From Calliphora vicina (lineage: Eukaryota; Arthropoda; Insecta; Diptera; Calliphoridae): a DNA stretch of 64,000 nucleotides. The notes under the pieces were generated by a model. That model was given only the letters and a program-made list of their open reading frames with translations, was not told the DNA's origin and ran no database searches. The stretch is taken from positions 122,710,431 to 122,774,430 of the forward strand of contig NC_088781.1 of assembly GCF_958450345.1 (NCBI RefSeq). The letters run 5' to 3'. This document shows positions 11,310 through 23,394 of the stretch, in pieces; positions within the stretch are counted from its first letter, which is position 1, and each line of letters opens with the position of its first letter. Both the position numbers and the translations under genes were made by a program.

Positions 11310-11945
11310 TTACTATGTGGTGTAAGTCGATCGGAGATTTACATAGCTCAATGGTTTCAATTTTGAATGATCACTTTGGCATTAGAAAGCTTTCGTGTGA
11401 CAATTTCGCAGGAGTGATTAGCGTTGTTCTACCGATCCGTTTCGTAATCTTGGAAGCAACGTATATTAACCACAACACACCAGAGACCAAAAAGCATTCA
11501 AAATAGTGCGTTTCGCTAATCGGGCCCAAAGAAGGCCAAAGTGGTTTTGTCAGCCAATAGGATCATGGCTACAGTATAATCGGTATAATTCACATTGACT
11601 ACCTTCTAAAGAGTAAAACAATCAATGGCGAATATTATGCCAACTTAATGGGTCGATTTAATAAGGATTTGAAAAAAAAGTCCGCATTTGGCCAAGAAAT
11701 AAATATTTTTCACCAGGACAATGCAGGGTTGCACACATGTGCATTTTCCTTGGTAAAAATGAATGAACTAACTATGAGTTGCTGCCTCTTCCACTTCTTC
11801 TCCGGATTTAGTACCGAGCGATAATTTATAGTTTCCAAACCTGAACAAATTTCTCGCGGAAATAAATTTCACTCCAACGATTAGTTAGATGAGTTTGTTC
11901 TCTGTCAGCAAATTATTGGCAGCTTCAACCTATTGTCACTAAAGC
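11310..11945 (+). pseudogene. Mariner transposase relic (family 2)
   Basis: In several frames on the plus strand the order of mariner motifs is kept: a helix-turn-helix-like 'DLHSSMVSILNDHFGIRKLS', 'INHNTPETKKHSK' (the WIHHYTPETK-type stretch after the first catalytic Asp, here degraded), 'SKTINGEYYANLMGRFNKDL' (after one frameshift), 'FHQDNAGLHTCA' (second catalytic Asp region intact) and a degraded PYSPDLAPSD block. Stops and frameshifts are frequent. It differs from the family 1 relics in this window, which have the AAAAATGCGGGATT ends. Terminal repeats were not identified. Confidence 0.8.
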
Positions 11946-11959
11946 TGCTCGCTTTTAAT

Positions 11960-14282
11960 ATCAATATTCGAAATGGTAATAAATTTCAAAATGGTGAAGT
12001 ATTTCCTTAAAAATAAACCAATAATTTAAACAGGTTTGACTCTATTATATTTTTAATAACGTAGTCTTACTCAATTCTATGTCACAGAGATAATAATGAA
12101 AATTTGACAAAATGAAATGGACTTAGCACATTTGCGTACCACAAAATGGACTTAGAAGTTTTGCGTACCTTATTATAACAACGAGAAAAAAATTAAATAA
12201 TTGTATACAGTGTATTTTTACTTATTCTAGCGTTCTATGTTAAAATCTCAATTTTCATATAAAGCGGACTTACCGTTTTCTTTACTCGCAATAGCCACCA
12301 ACAGATTATCAGAAACAACCTTGTTAAAGGAACGCCTAGTGGATAACAATAAATCTTTATCAGGAGCCTTAAACATTTTTAACGAATTCACCGCTCGTTC
12401 TCTCTTCATTGGCTGAATTTACCTACAACATGTCCTATCCATTCACTTATATGAGCGGCATTGATATCAGCACATTATCTGATTTGATAGATATTGGGAT
12501 TTATCATAAAAATGTATATTCGTAGGTCGTGGTATTTAAGACCAGGACCAGAGGAGATTCAAGAATTTCAGATTTTTGTTCTATTTCTTTAAGTTGTCAT
12601 AGTAATTTTTTAATTTAGAAAATAATTTCTATAACAAATTTAAACATGTTTAACCAATATATCGTTAATCATTGCAAAGTAAACTTGTGGAAGTCTAGAA
12701 GGCACAGTTCTTATGACACAGTACTCCTTTTATAAGTATGCTGTATAAAAACTCAAAATATCTTCCTCCAGTCCAAATTGGTAACATTTTTCAAACTCCA
12801 ACTTAACTTTAAAAACACTAAGTTTAACCAAAAATAGTTTTAAATTCTTTAAAAATGCCTTGCCATAACATTGTGCTAACAAAAACACCTCCGGTATTTT
12901 AAAGCATTACACATGCCTCACCTCATTACCCTGCCACTTACCTTTTGTGTAGCTGGCATTTCCTGTATTACCATTTTCGAATCTTACGTTTTATTTTTTT
13001 TTTTTGGTTTTTTGCCCAAATCAATCTGTGGATTCCTTTTGAGCTGTCTTTCATAATGTCAAAAACCAAATCTCTATATAACAGTTAAAGCCAGGAGCAA
13101 GCACACAGAAATACAAATAAACACAGACACTGATTTCAATACAATTTTAAATGCAATCTCAGTTAAATGTATTAGTACAAACGAATCAATATCTAAGTAA
13201 GTATGTATGTGTGTAAGTTAGAGTGGTGTGTGTATGGATGTGTATGTATTTTATACTAGTGTAACTGACATTCCTACGATTGACATTGACATTTGGTCTA
13301 TTTCACATTGACTTTTGTTGTTCCCTAACGACTAAACAAAGCCAGAGTGTACCACAAATAACGACAACAACAACAACAAAAACTTCAAAAAACAATAATA
13401 GCAGCTAACAACAACAAATAACAGAAGCTACAGCAACTATTGTTGAGAAAATGTGAGGAGTGAGAGAAAAAAAAACAAGAACGGTATACCGACAACGACT
13501 ACCTTTCAATTCCAATTGATTCCACTAGACTTCACTCGGCTACATACAGACATAAACTGATATAGCTCACATAGATACTTACTTACATACATACAAACAC
13601 TCTGCCAAACTCACTCTCACGTCATTACAATACAAAAATAAAAAAAAAAACTTTATTTTTCTACTGCAATGTGTACAAGTTTAATCTGACTTAATCGAAC
13701 ATCGTTTTGCCATCAACTCTGTATGGGAATGTGTGTTGGTTTTATTAGTGTCTATGAGTGTATGTGTGTAAGTGTGTGTGTAAGTAGAAATGTGGTTCAT
13801 TGATGGCTTAACTTGATTTTCTACAAATCACCCACACCACTACTAACTACCACAATTACAGCACAAAAATATAAAAATAAAAATATCCCCTACTTTGGTA
13901 AAAAAAAAAGTGTTCTCTATTTTTTTTTGTTCCTTTTTACATTTCCTCTTTAACAACCGACCAACTACAACAAAAACAATCACATTAAAAACAAACTTTC
14001 TCTGATATGCATGCATGTCTTTGTATGTATGGGTGCCTTTGGCTGCACAGTGGTTTTGTTTTTCTTTTGTCTATAAATTCATATTTGAGGTTAGAAAATC
14101 AAAAAAATAGTGGCTCAAATTGCCAGCACATAAATGTCAAGCATAAACCGTTAAATCTGTAAGACAAATACCTTCTGAGATTAAGTTTCGAACATTTATT
14201 TTCTTTAAAAAAAATTGAAAATAATTTTTTTTTATTCAAAAACTTTAAAAAGAAATTACGGATTACATGAATGTTCTCTTCA
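11960..14282. other. No gene seen: AT-rich unique DNA with microsatellites
   Basis: Contains CAA/ACA runs (about 13358-13440), GT/CA-rich runs (about 13195-13250 and 13740-13790) and homopolymer A/T tracts. No coding family, RNA or element ends were recognised. It could be intergenic or deep intronic; nothing distinguishes these. Confidence 0.55.
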
Positions 14283-14400
14283 GTAATATGAACATTAGGG
14301 CTTTAACTTTTTAACATTTTTTGCAAATATCAAAATGGCCCTAGCATTTTTTTTTTTTTTAAATGGTATTACTTTTAAGCGGCTTCCAATAAAGTTCACC
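14283..14400. repeat. Dispersed repeat shared with 46520-46665
   Basis: Both places carry the ordered blocks 'agggct(t/a)taactttt', 'caaatatcaaaatggccc', a T-rich or A-rich run, 'aaatggtattactttt' and 'gttcacc'. No element ends or coding sequence were found, so the class is unknown. Confidence 0.6.
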
Positions 14401-14829
14401 TTTTTTTTTTATTATGTATTTTTTTATTATGTATTTATTTATCCAAAAAACACAAATAGTTTTTTTATCAATAAAATAAAATCAAAAGTTGTGGACAGAT
14501 TTTAATCATTACATTTTCCGATTTTTTATGAACGTTTTTTAAAACAAAAATTTTTAAATTTAGCTAAAAAATTAATTAAAAATTTTTGGCAAAAAAAATA
14601 ATATTTCTAAAATGATCAATAAAATTTTAGTCATACTTAGAGTTAATGTTATTGAGGAATTTATTTTTTTTATTTTACTCAATAAACTAAACCGTTTTTG
14701 AGTTACGCGATTATATGCCGTACAAAATTCTCTAGTTTCGATATAACGGTATATCTCGAAAACAAGAGCTAACCTAAAAAAACGGTTAGCATAATTGGAT
14801 TCAGCAAAGTATCAAATTCGTGTACAATG

Positions 14830-16204
14830 CACTATAGTTCAAAGTATCACTTTTTCCGTGCGAAATTCAAATTTCGAAGTTGTTATTATTCATTATTTTT
14901 TGTAGTCAACCTGTTACTAAAACTCCAATGCAATCAAATTCGCAATTGGTTTTTGTAAAATACAAAATACTGCTTGACAGCACGCCTTCAAAGTCAAAGT
15001 TTCGATACATTTTTAATAATTTGTGAATAGTATCAACATTATATTGTAAATTTTAACCGTTAATTGTGGAAAGTGTGTGAATAATTTAAATAATGTTTAA
15101 AATGGAGAACAACGAGACGTCTAAGTACTTAATTTTTCTCTAATAATTATTTGGAAACTATTTCCCTTTATATTAAAAATTACAATTTTTAGACATAACC
15201 TTAAAGTAATTTCTTTTGATTACAAAACTTTAACTTTAAAGAAGCTTTTAAAAAAATGTTAACGTTTGTTAAACTTGAAATAAAAAGAAATCAATATATT
15301 GAAATGTTGTGAATTTATTTCACTTTATCTCATACTGCGCATTTTTGCGCTTTCTGAGTAATTTAATTTTTTCTAGGTTACGGTGCTATGAAAAAAATTA
15401 ACTTTTTGAAATTTGGCTAAAATAACGCCCAAAAAGACACAAAGTATGATGCTATTAATAAATATATTGTGAAGAAAATTAGTGCTCCTAAGGGCTGTAA
15501 GAAATTATTGGATGTCCGCCATTTTGTCTACAATTACTTAAAAGTAAAATGTCAAAAATGCAGAAGAAAGGAAGATAATTTTCGAAATGAAAACACTATA
15601 TGGCTTAATGGTGATGTATGCTTTCAGATTTGTATCTTTGGTTACCAATGACATCCACAGTACACAAGGTATTAATACATTCGAAGCAATTGATAGAAAA
15701 CACAGACGAAGAAATATGATCGTTTTAAAAATTGAACATCCTACTATGGGGACCCCTGGCCGCGCCCCTGGTGAGCCCATGCGGTCAAAATACAAAATTT
15801 AAACTCGCCAACACTTCTTCTTTGCGCCTGTCAAATTTTATTCAAATCTAACTAAGGACTAAGGATTTAGAAATTACAGATTTATTTCCCTTTTTTTATA
15901 CCACTGTGCGAAGTTTTATCTGATACTTCAATTAATATTTTGAATCAAATGTGTTTACAAAATCAATTACTGATTCAACTAATTTGACTGAAAACTAATA
16001 TGAAATAAATTTTTTCTAATCAAAAGCAATGAATTTACTTTATTTTTCTCCTGATGTGTTAATGGTCGACAAAGGGTTAATTTGTTCTTAAATTTGTTGA
16101 AAATATAAGCATTTCTACCTATGGTCCAATTTTGGTATCAAACAGTAGAATACTTTAATAGTTATTAATTTCGCACGGAAAAAGTGATACTTTGAACTAT
16201 AGTG
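14830..16204. mobile_element. Non-autonomous DNA transposon with perfect 38-bp inverted ends
   Basis: The first 38 bases (14830-14867, beginning CACTATAGTTCAAAGTATCA) are repeated exactly in inverted orientation at 16167-16204. Flanking 5-bp direct repeats CAATG lie at 14825-14829 and 16205-16209. A 5-bp target duplication and a terminus beginning CAC recall Transib, though CACTATAG does not fully fit the usual heptamer, so the superfamily is tentative. The 1375-bp interior shows no recognisable transposase. Small frames (for example 15469-15651, 60 codons with cysteine and lysine) match nothing I know. A dispersed repeat lies inside at 15735-15910. Perfect ends suggest fairly recent movement. 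Confidence 0.85.
15735..15910. repeat. Dispersed repeat ending in ACCACTGTGCG, copy 1
   Basis: Shares ordered blocks with 48190-48370 and 51780-51905: 'aactcg(c/a)caacacttc', 'tttgcgc', 'aaatttcattcaaatc', 'tttagaagttacagatttat' and 'accactgtgcg'. The left part here is unusually GC-rich ('ggacccctggccgcgcccct'). No coding sequence. Confidence 0.65.
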
Positions 16205-16665
16205 CAATGTAATTAAACAACATTTTACTTTATTAATAAAATATAAAAACAAAAAATTTTGCCTCAATTTTACATACACACCAGTGAATTTTTTTATTTT
16301 ATTAAGATCATAAAAATCATTATATTCCGAATTAATTTTTTTTTTCAGAACCGAATCTATTATTCAACCCAATCTCCAACAAACCGAAACTTTTAAATTT
16401 TAATCTATGGAGAGATTTTAGGATTTTCATTATCTTAAAATCACTTTTGAGGCTCACTGTATATATAAAATATTTTATTTAAAATGAATGTATTGAATTT
16501 TGAGAGATTTTAAAAAATCGTTTTTGTGGGTGAGGTTTTTATTCCAAAATTACCGGAAAATTCGCTGGACAAATTTTAAACATCTAGAGAAATATTTCTA
16601 AACCAATTCTTCTCTAAGATAAAAAATTGTTTCACTGCAAAAATTTTAAACTAAATTTATATTAA
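16205..16665. other. No gene seen
   Basis: AT-rich spacer between two transposons. Nothing was recognised beyond the CAATG target duplication at its left edge. Confidence 0.6.
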
Positions 16666-17093
16666 CCCTCTAACCCGCAAAATTTAAAAAGCTAAAAAAA
16701 ATTGTCGAATAATTTTTTTAGGGTAATTATGATCCAATAAACTTAGAACAGCCATGGGAAACTAATTTGCAAATTAAGTTTAAGAACCAGGTTCAGAAAT
16801 GTAAAGAGTGCCTCAGGATATTGTTGCCGATTTAGGTGTAAAAAACAATAATTGTGATACGATTTTATTGAAAAAGTATTAATAAAAAAATTCCGAATTA
16901 TGACATCACTCAACAAATAGCTGACAGAACAAAAACTAAAAGTTGGAATGCATTTCGACCATCAAAGGAAATGTTAACAAATCTGTAACTAAAGTCACAG
17001 TTAGATTTAACAAAAACAAAAAATTATAACTACTTTTTGAGATAATTGATGTTTTGTAATGCATGCCTTGTGGCACTCTTGCGGGTTAGAGGG
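16666..17093. mobile_element. piggyBac-type non-autonomous element
   Basis: Inverted ends CCCTCTAACCCGCAA (15 bp, exact) are flanked on both sides by TTAA (16662-16665 and 17094-17097). TTAA duplication with CCC-starting ends is the piggyBac signature. The 428-bp interior carries only scraps of open frame and no transposase catalytic motifs, so it is a non-autonomous or internally deleted copy. Confidence 0.85.
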
Positions 17094-17369
17094 TTAAGAA
17101 AAATATTTCGAACCCAAATTTTCTATATGGAACAATTATGAGGGTATTGATTTAAAAAAAATGGAAAATTACACTGATTTTTTTACATTTTAAAAAACAA
17201 ACACAAGAAAAAAAAATTCAAAAAAAGTTTTATTTTTTTTGTGGAATATTGTTCATGTTTTTGTTGTGTAAAAGTGTAAAAAAATCAGATAGTAATTTTC
17301 CCTTTTTTGAAGTGAATAACCTTTATGATTTTAAATTTATTTCATTTATAAATTTTCATTTAGAAAATT

Positions 17370-17665
17370 TAAGATTTAATAAACTTTTGAACATAAATTT
17401 TGTCTCTAGAAAATTTTTGAATATAATTTATAAATTTTGTATATAGAAAATTGTTCGACCATAAATTTTCTTTATAGAAAATTTTCGAATATAAATTCCA
17501 TCTGTAGAACATTTTCGAAGATAAATTTTCTCTGCAGAAAATTTTTCAATATAAATATTCTCTATAGAAATGTTTCAAACATTAATTTTCTCTATAAGAA
17601 ATTTTTGAGTACATATACATTTTCTCTATAGAACAATTTTGAATATAGAAAATTTGAGAGCCTAT
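17370..17665. repeat. Degenerate satellite with TCTATAGAAAATTTT core
   Basis: Loose repeats of about 35-40 bp of the type 'aatataaattttctctatagaaaatttttc'. The core is a degenerate form of the TTTTCTATAGAAAA palindrome seen in the arrays at 1-700 and 6050-6748. The closest sequence is the array at 23395-23705. Confidence 0.75.
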
Positions 17666-17679
17666 TTAGGAAAATGTTT

Positions 17680-19260
17680 GAAAATAAATTTTCTCTAGCG
17701 ATAATATACACTGACACCTATGGTTCCAAGGTGGAACAAAGGGCCCCAACAAATTTTTTCCATTTTGATCTACCCAGTCTCGATTTGTTTCCTGCTCTTT
17801 CCCACAGGCCACTGTTTGAGATAACATTCGGCCAATATATCTTGAGTAGTAGCAAGTGGCTAGCTGTGTTGTTCTAGGATTCACAGCCATAATACAAGTC
17901 CGAATGCACTTTAGACGAAAAGAGTTGAAGCTTGATCCTAAGATGAATTTAGGGTGATTTCCATACTTTTTGCAGACCCGCCTGACACTACCCAGATATA
18001 TACATGATTGGACATCTTCAAGATCTTCGTTGTAGTTGTTGGTATTTAAACACAAAACTAGGGCTGGGAGACAGGAGTCCAGTTAGGCTCCACATGATGC
18101 CTCTTCTATTGGATATTGCGTTAAGCATTACTAGTGCTATATTTTCGTTCAAGTGACAACATACATATTGAATCCCAGCATAATGCACTTATTAGATCAA
18201 TCAATTCATGTGGAACTCATTTTCTCTATTCTCAAATAGCCTACTGGTGAAGGGTATCGAAGGCTTTAGCAAAATCTATAAATACGCGATATAGAGGGTA
18301 AGTAAATAAGGATTAATTAAAACTAATAAAATTAAAATTATTGTTATTACAATAAATCCAACAATATCCTTAAAAGTAAAATAAGGATGAAATGGAATTT
18401 TATCAATATTAGAATTTAATCCTATTGGGTTACTTGATCCTGTTCACGTGATCTGTTCTTGAATGATGTGTCATAATACCAGCCTTCTCAGGTCGATGTT
18501 GGGAAGAAAGTGATGGGGATAATCTGTCATGAAAGATATGCGCTATTACCTTGTTCATCATTGTCAAAAAGGTTATGTCCCTCCAATTTCGACGTCTTTT
18601 TTGTATCCAATCAGGTCATCTTTTTTTTGTATCTTTATTATTACCCCAATATTGAGCTCAGGGGGAAGTGCATGTGAAATACAGAAGTCTTTGATAATGG
18701 GCGGTATTATCCTAGCACCAAGATGGGAATAGATTTTAAGCAATTCTGGGTTGATGTTGTCCACGCCTGGTGTTTTAGCAATCTTTAGTGCTTTTATTTA
18801 TGTCAACTACAACATGTGGAGAGTTTTGGTGGGTTCCGGTATTAAAAATATATCGGCGATATTCCCAATTGAAGGTCCACAGATGAAGTAATACCATCGG
18901 CCCTTCAGGGGATAAGCAGTGGATCGGTTGTTACCAGAGATATCCTTTGCCAATCTATACAGATCCCTAGTTCTGTCTGAGGGCATGTTTTCCGTCCATG
19001 ATCACTTATCACGTCGAGCATTTAACCATGCGGTCCATACACGAGTATTGGATCTGTAAGCGTGTTTCCGATGCTCCTGTTCTTATTGCATTTATATCAT
19101 TGTTAAGCAGTCCCCTCTCATCAATGAGTCGCCAGATCTCATCCATAATCAATATTTGGAGCTTATGTTTTTTGATTTTGACGAATTTTTCTTTATAAAC
19201 CACTGTACCCCACAAGTGTTTAGTTTTATTTTTTTGTACAACTACCACTATATTGAACAA
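17680..19260 (-). pseudogene. RTE-like non-LTR retrotransposon relic (reverse transcriptase region)
   Basis: Pieces of one ORF2 lie in order on the minus strand. 19260-19000 reads 'MDEIWRLIDERGLLNNDINA' (linker after the endonuclease). 18990-18880 reads 'TRDLYRLAKDISGNN'. 18790-18573 reads 'KTPGVDNINPELLK' and 'ALPPELNIGVIIKI' (start of the RT domain). 18290-18250 reads 'RVFIDFAKAFDTLHQ' (RT block with the first catalytic Asp). 18055-17690 reads 'DLEDVQSCIYLGSV' and 'RYIGRML' (C-terminal region). The catalytic (F/Y)ADD block is not readable, and frameshifts and stops separate the pieces. A stretch at about 18296-18425 has no RT similarity and may be an insertion. The linker and KTPGxDxI/ELLK wording are most like RTE-clade elements. 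Confidence 0.8.
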
Positions 19261-20985
19261 CTACAAATACTTTTGCAACTACAAAAGCATTGTATGTGTT
19301 TTGGTATGTTCAATTTCCTTTAGTTTTGTTTGTGATTGTACTATTATTATTGTTTTTGTAGTTCTTGTTATTGTGATTCAATTGTTTTTGTTATTGTTTT
19401 TTTTTTTTCCTCTAATAAAATATAATGTGAAAACAATCATTGCTGTGTTTCTAGCGTATCGGTTGATGTTTTTTTTTATTTTATTTTTTGTTCCTTTTCT
19501 ATATTTCGTTTATTGAATTTTATGCTGTTCATTGACAATTGTATTATTACTATTATGGGGTTTATTTTATTCCTTTTATAACTTTTTTTAGTTGTTATTG
19601 TTGTTGCAGTAGTTGTAATAATTTTTTCATTATCAGTTTGTGTTTGTATGAGTTGCTTTGTAATTTGGTGGGTTCCGTTTGTTTTCTTGTTTTACTCTGT
19701 TGCTGGTAATTTTTTGTTTTTGCTTTGATTTTCTATAATTTTTTTTGTAGTTTACGCCACATAAAGTAAATAGGTCAATTGTTAAGGAAGTCATGAAATA
19801 AACCCCAAAAGATATGTATGGTAAATATGAAAGAACATGGCAAAAGTAATGAATGTAAATGTTGTAAAAAGGGGGAATGTAATAAGTACAAACAGTACCT
19901 TTAAATTGAAGTATATGATTGATTATGAAGCTTTAGTTCATAAACAAATTCCAATCTATAACAAAACTGTAAAAATAAACCTTTTGAATGCCTAAATTTT
20001 TTTCAATTTTGGGCGCCAATTTAACTTAAAGAAATAAGTTTATTTATAATAATAAACTGACAAAAAACTAAAATATTTTTGAGAATATCAATAAAACTAT
20101 TGTTTTCTTTACTTAAATCTATAGTTTTCGTAATTTTGTTTCAATATCATTCAATTAACTTTTAAACACACTCATACGTATGAGTAATATTATTTATTTT
20201 TTCAAGCAAACTATATTACTCATACGTATATGTATATTCAATTTCATTTGCAAACAAAGTGTATTTATTATTACGTATACGCCCCAAGTTATATCCAATA
20301 CTAAATTAAATATTTAATTGGCAAATTCCTTATGTTTTTCTTGTTTCTTGTTTCTATTTTTTTTTAATCTGCCACACAATATGATAACAATCTTCTACAT
20401 TGTGACTACAAAACTAAATTTATTTTCCTTTATTCTGTGTAAATTGTTTTTAAACATTTTATTACTTAATTCTTTTTCAGAATATTTATTTTTTATTGTT
20501 GTTCACTTAGCAAAATAATAGTATAAGGTTTTCTTTAGAAGAATATTTAATACTATAGTTTACAATCAAAACTAAAATGTTTTATATTCTTTCTATAGAT
20601 TTATATATAATTTTATTGTATTCGAAAATAGAAAAAAAAACATATTTATTGTAAAAATATATAAAATGTCCTTAAAGCAAAAAAAAAAATAAAAAAAAAA
20701 TAGAAAACACAACTCAAATACAATGCAAAGATGTTTAAACTATTATTGAGATTTATTTATGTATTTTATGTGAAAATACAATCATACCAATACAATCGAA
20801 TAACAAATACATTTTTAATATTTATGCATATTCACGCAAACATATAGTTGTTGTTTAAATAGAAAAAATTGGTTGCAATTTTTTAAATAATCTTAGAAGT
20901 ACAGGACAGATTTAAAGAAAAATGTAACAAATTATAGCAAAGAAAGAAATTTAAATAATTTAAAAACTGAACATATTTTTTCCAA
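19261..20985. other. No gene seen: T-rich low-complexity DNA
   Basis: T/TTG-rich stretches (19300-19760) create phenylalanine/valine-rich open frames that look membrane-like but are compositional. A palindrome 'tactcatacgtatgagta' lies near 20169-20187, with a related half at about 20215-20235. No recognisable gene. Confidence 0.6.
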
Positions 20986-20989
20986 AGAG

Positions 20990-22566
20990 AAAATTTTTGA
21001 ATTTTCCAATTAGAATAATTTTAAACTAAAATTTTTACATAAATTTGCTTTACAGACAATTTTCAAGCTAAACTTTTTCATATAGAAAATATTCGATAAA
21101 AAATTTTCCAATTTAAATTTATTATATAGAAAATTTGAAATTATTTTTTTTTATAAAGAAAATTTTCGAACTTAATTTTTTTATATTAAAAATTTTCTAT
21201 ATAGGAAATTTTTTAATTACAATTTTGTTATACTCTAATACCCCGGTTTGCGTCGTTAATTGGACCTGGAGAAACGCAATGCAAACCGAAACGACGCAAA
21301 ATGAAGCACGATTTTCCAAACATTTTCATTTAACGATGCAAACTGAAACAATAACGAAACGGACGCAGAACGAAGCGACGTAAACCGGGGTATTAGTGTA
21401 TTGAAAAATTTTCGAACTTAAATTTTTAATATAGAAAATTTTCGAAATTAAATTTCTTTATAAAGAAAATTTTCGAACTTTAATTTTTAATATAAAAAAA
21501 TTTTCGAACTTAAATTTTAGTTCGAAATTTTTTTTATATAGAAAATTGTTGAACTCAAATTTTTTATTAGAAAAATTTTTAAGTTAAATTTTTCAACTAA
21601 GAAAATTTTTCGAACTTAAATTTTTGATAAAGAAAATTTTCGAAATTAAATTTCTTTATAAAGAAAATTTTGCGTATAGAAAAATTTTCGAACTTAAATT
21701 TTAGTTCGAAATTTTTTTTATATAGAAAATTTTCGAACTTAAACTTTTTATATAGACAATTTAGAACATGTTCGAACTCAAATTTTTTATATAGAAAAAT
21801 TTTTAAATTAAATTTTTCAAATAAGAAAATTTTTCGAACTTAAATTTTTGATAAAGAAAATTTTCGAACTTAAAGTTTTATAAAGAAAATTTTCGAACTT
21901 TAATTTTTTATATAGTTAATTTAGGAACTTTTTTATAAAAAAAATATTCGAACTTAAATTTCCTATATATAGAAAACATTTGAACTTAAATTTTCTATAT
22001 AGAAAATTTTCATACTCCAATTTCATCCATAAACAATTTTTTAAATTAAATTTTTATATAGAAAATTTACGAACTTATATTTTTTATATAGACAATTTTC
22101 GAACTCATATTTTTTTATAATGAAAATTTTCGAACTTAAATTTTTTATATAGAAAATTTTCGAACTTCAATTTGTTATATAGAACATTTACGAACTAATG
22201 TTTTCTATATAGAAAATTTTCGAACTCAAATTTTTTTTTATAAAGAAAATTTTTCGGATTTAAATTTTGTTTATAGAAAATTTTCGAACTTAAATTTGTT
22301 ATATAGGAAATTTCGAAGCTGAATTTGTTACATCAAAATTATTTGAAATTAATTTTGTTATAGAGACAAATTTCAAACTTCAGTTTGTTATAAAAAAAAT
22401 ATTGGAATATGAATTTTTTATAAAGAAAAATTTCGAAATTAAATTTTCTAGAATAAAGTTTTTGAACTTAAATTTTCTTTTATAGAACATTTTTCATAAA
22501 GAACATATTAGAACATATTTTGGATAAATTTTCGAACTTAAGTTTTTTTTCTATAGAAAATTTTTT
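20990..22566. repeat. Degenerate ~30-33-bp satellite with TATAGAAAATTTTCGAAC units
   Basis: Roughly fifty diverged units of the form 'tatagaaaattttcgaactt' followed by 'aaatttttta'. Spacing is about 30-33 bp with many indels. It is interrupted by a 162-bp MITE at 21235-21396 and ends abruptly at the mariner relic. The array resumes in related form at 23395. Confidence 0.85.
21235..21396. mobile_element. CpG-rich 162-bp MITE inside satellite
   Basis: Inverted ends CTAATACCCCGGTTTGCGTC (left) and CTAATACCCCGGTTTACGTC (right, read inward) bound a short interior with many CGAA/ACGCA motifs, such as 'gaaacggacgcagaacgaag'. Base composition contrasts sharply with the surrounding A/T array. The target duplication is not certain. 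An incidental open frame crosses it. Confidence 0.8.
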
Positions 22567-23391
22567 CACGTTTTTAGCTTTTATTTTGAAACATTTGTGC
22601 AGCTAGTATTGGCCATTGTTAGCTATGACCTTTTCCCCACCTTTTGGCTAAAATAACTGCTCATCTTCTGACGCCAAGAACGAATCATGCCAATATGTGA
22701 TACTCTGTTCAAAAGTGAAGCGTATCCCAGTAGTCAGACGGTACAAAGTCTGACTATAAAGCTGGTCAAGTAAAATTTTCCAAACACTTTAACACTCATT
22801 GCAAGATGTGTTCGAGCGTTGTCATGATGGAATATTACGGTTTTATGTCTGCCGCATATTCTGGGCGTTTTTTGATCAATGCTCGCTACAAATGAATCTG
22901 CTGCGTTCGGTACAGATTTCGTGCGATGGTCTGGCAAAATTTCAGCAGCTCATAATAAATACGATCATCTTTGTCTCATATACCTTAGTGTCATGGATAT
23001 TATGCTTTGGTGTAGATTCGGCTGATTGGCCATACGATATCTTACGCTTAGGGTTATTGTAATTGTTCCAGTTTTGATCGCTAATAATGATTCGATACAA
23101 AATTTCGATACAAAATTTTTTTTTTATAGCGTTCATTTGGGCCATGCAAAATCGTCTTTCAGGTTTTCTCGGCTTCATTTCGTATGGTATCTAATTTAAC
23201 TGCCTTTGGATAAATCCTGATGGTTGAAAACGTTTTGAAATTGCTGACTGAGTAGCTTCCAATGAATTTCCATTGTAATGCCTCCTATTCTCGGTCTTCT
23301 AACTTTTTTGGCTGGCCTGGACGATCTTTGTCTACCGTTTAAAAATCCCGTTCATCTGTTGTGAATCCCACATTTTTAAGTTATACACCCA
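22567..23391 (-). pseudogene. Mariner transposase relic (family 1), splits a satellite
   Basis: Minus-strand reading gives 'ERRFCMAQMNAIKKKF', then a DEKW-like block degraded to 'SDQNWNNYNNPKRKISYG' (first catalytic Asp position retained as SD, context lost), 'STPKHNIHDTKV', and 'ICGRHKTVIFHHDNARTH' (second catalytic Asp, HDNA, intact). The right end has a terminal repeat with AAAAATGTGGGATT near 23372-23385. The left terminal repeat is not seen and merges into the satellite. N-terminal and middle segments are frameshifted. Satellite of the same broad type lies on both sides, so this copy inserted into the array. Confidence 0.85.
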
Positions 23392-23394
23392 ACA

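Noticed and set aside
19253..19516. Hydrophobic 87-codon frame that looks like a membrane protein
   Set aside because: The DNA is T/TTG-rich low-complexity sequence, which always yields Phe/Val/Leu-rich translations. There is no conserved motif.
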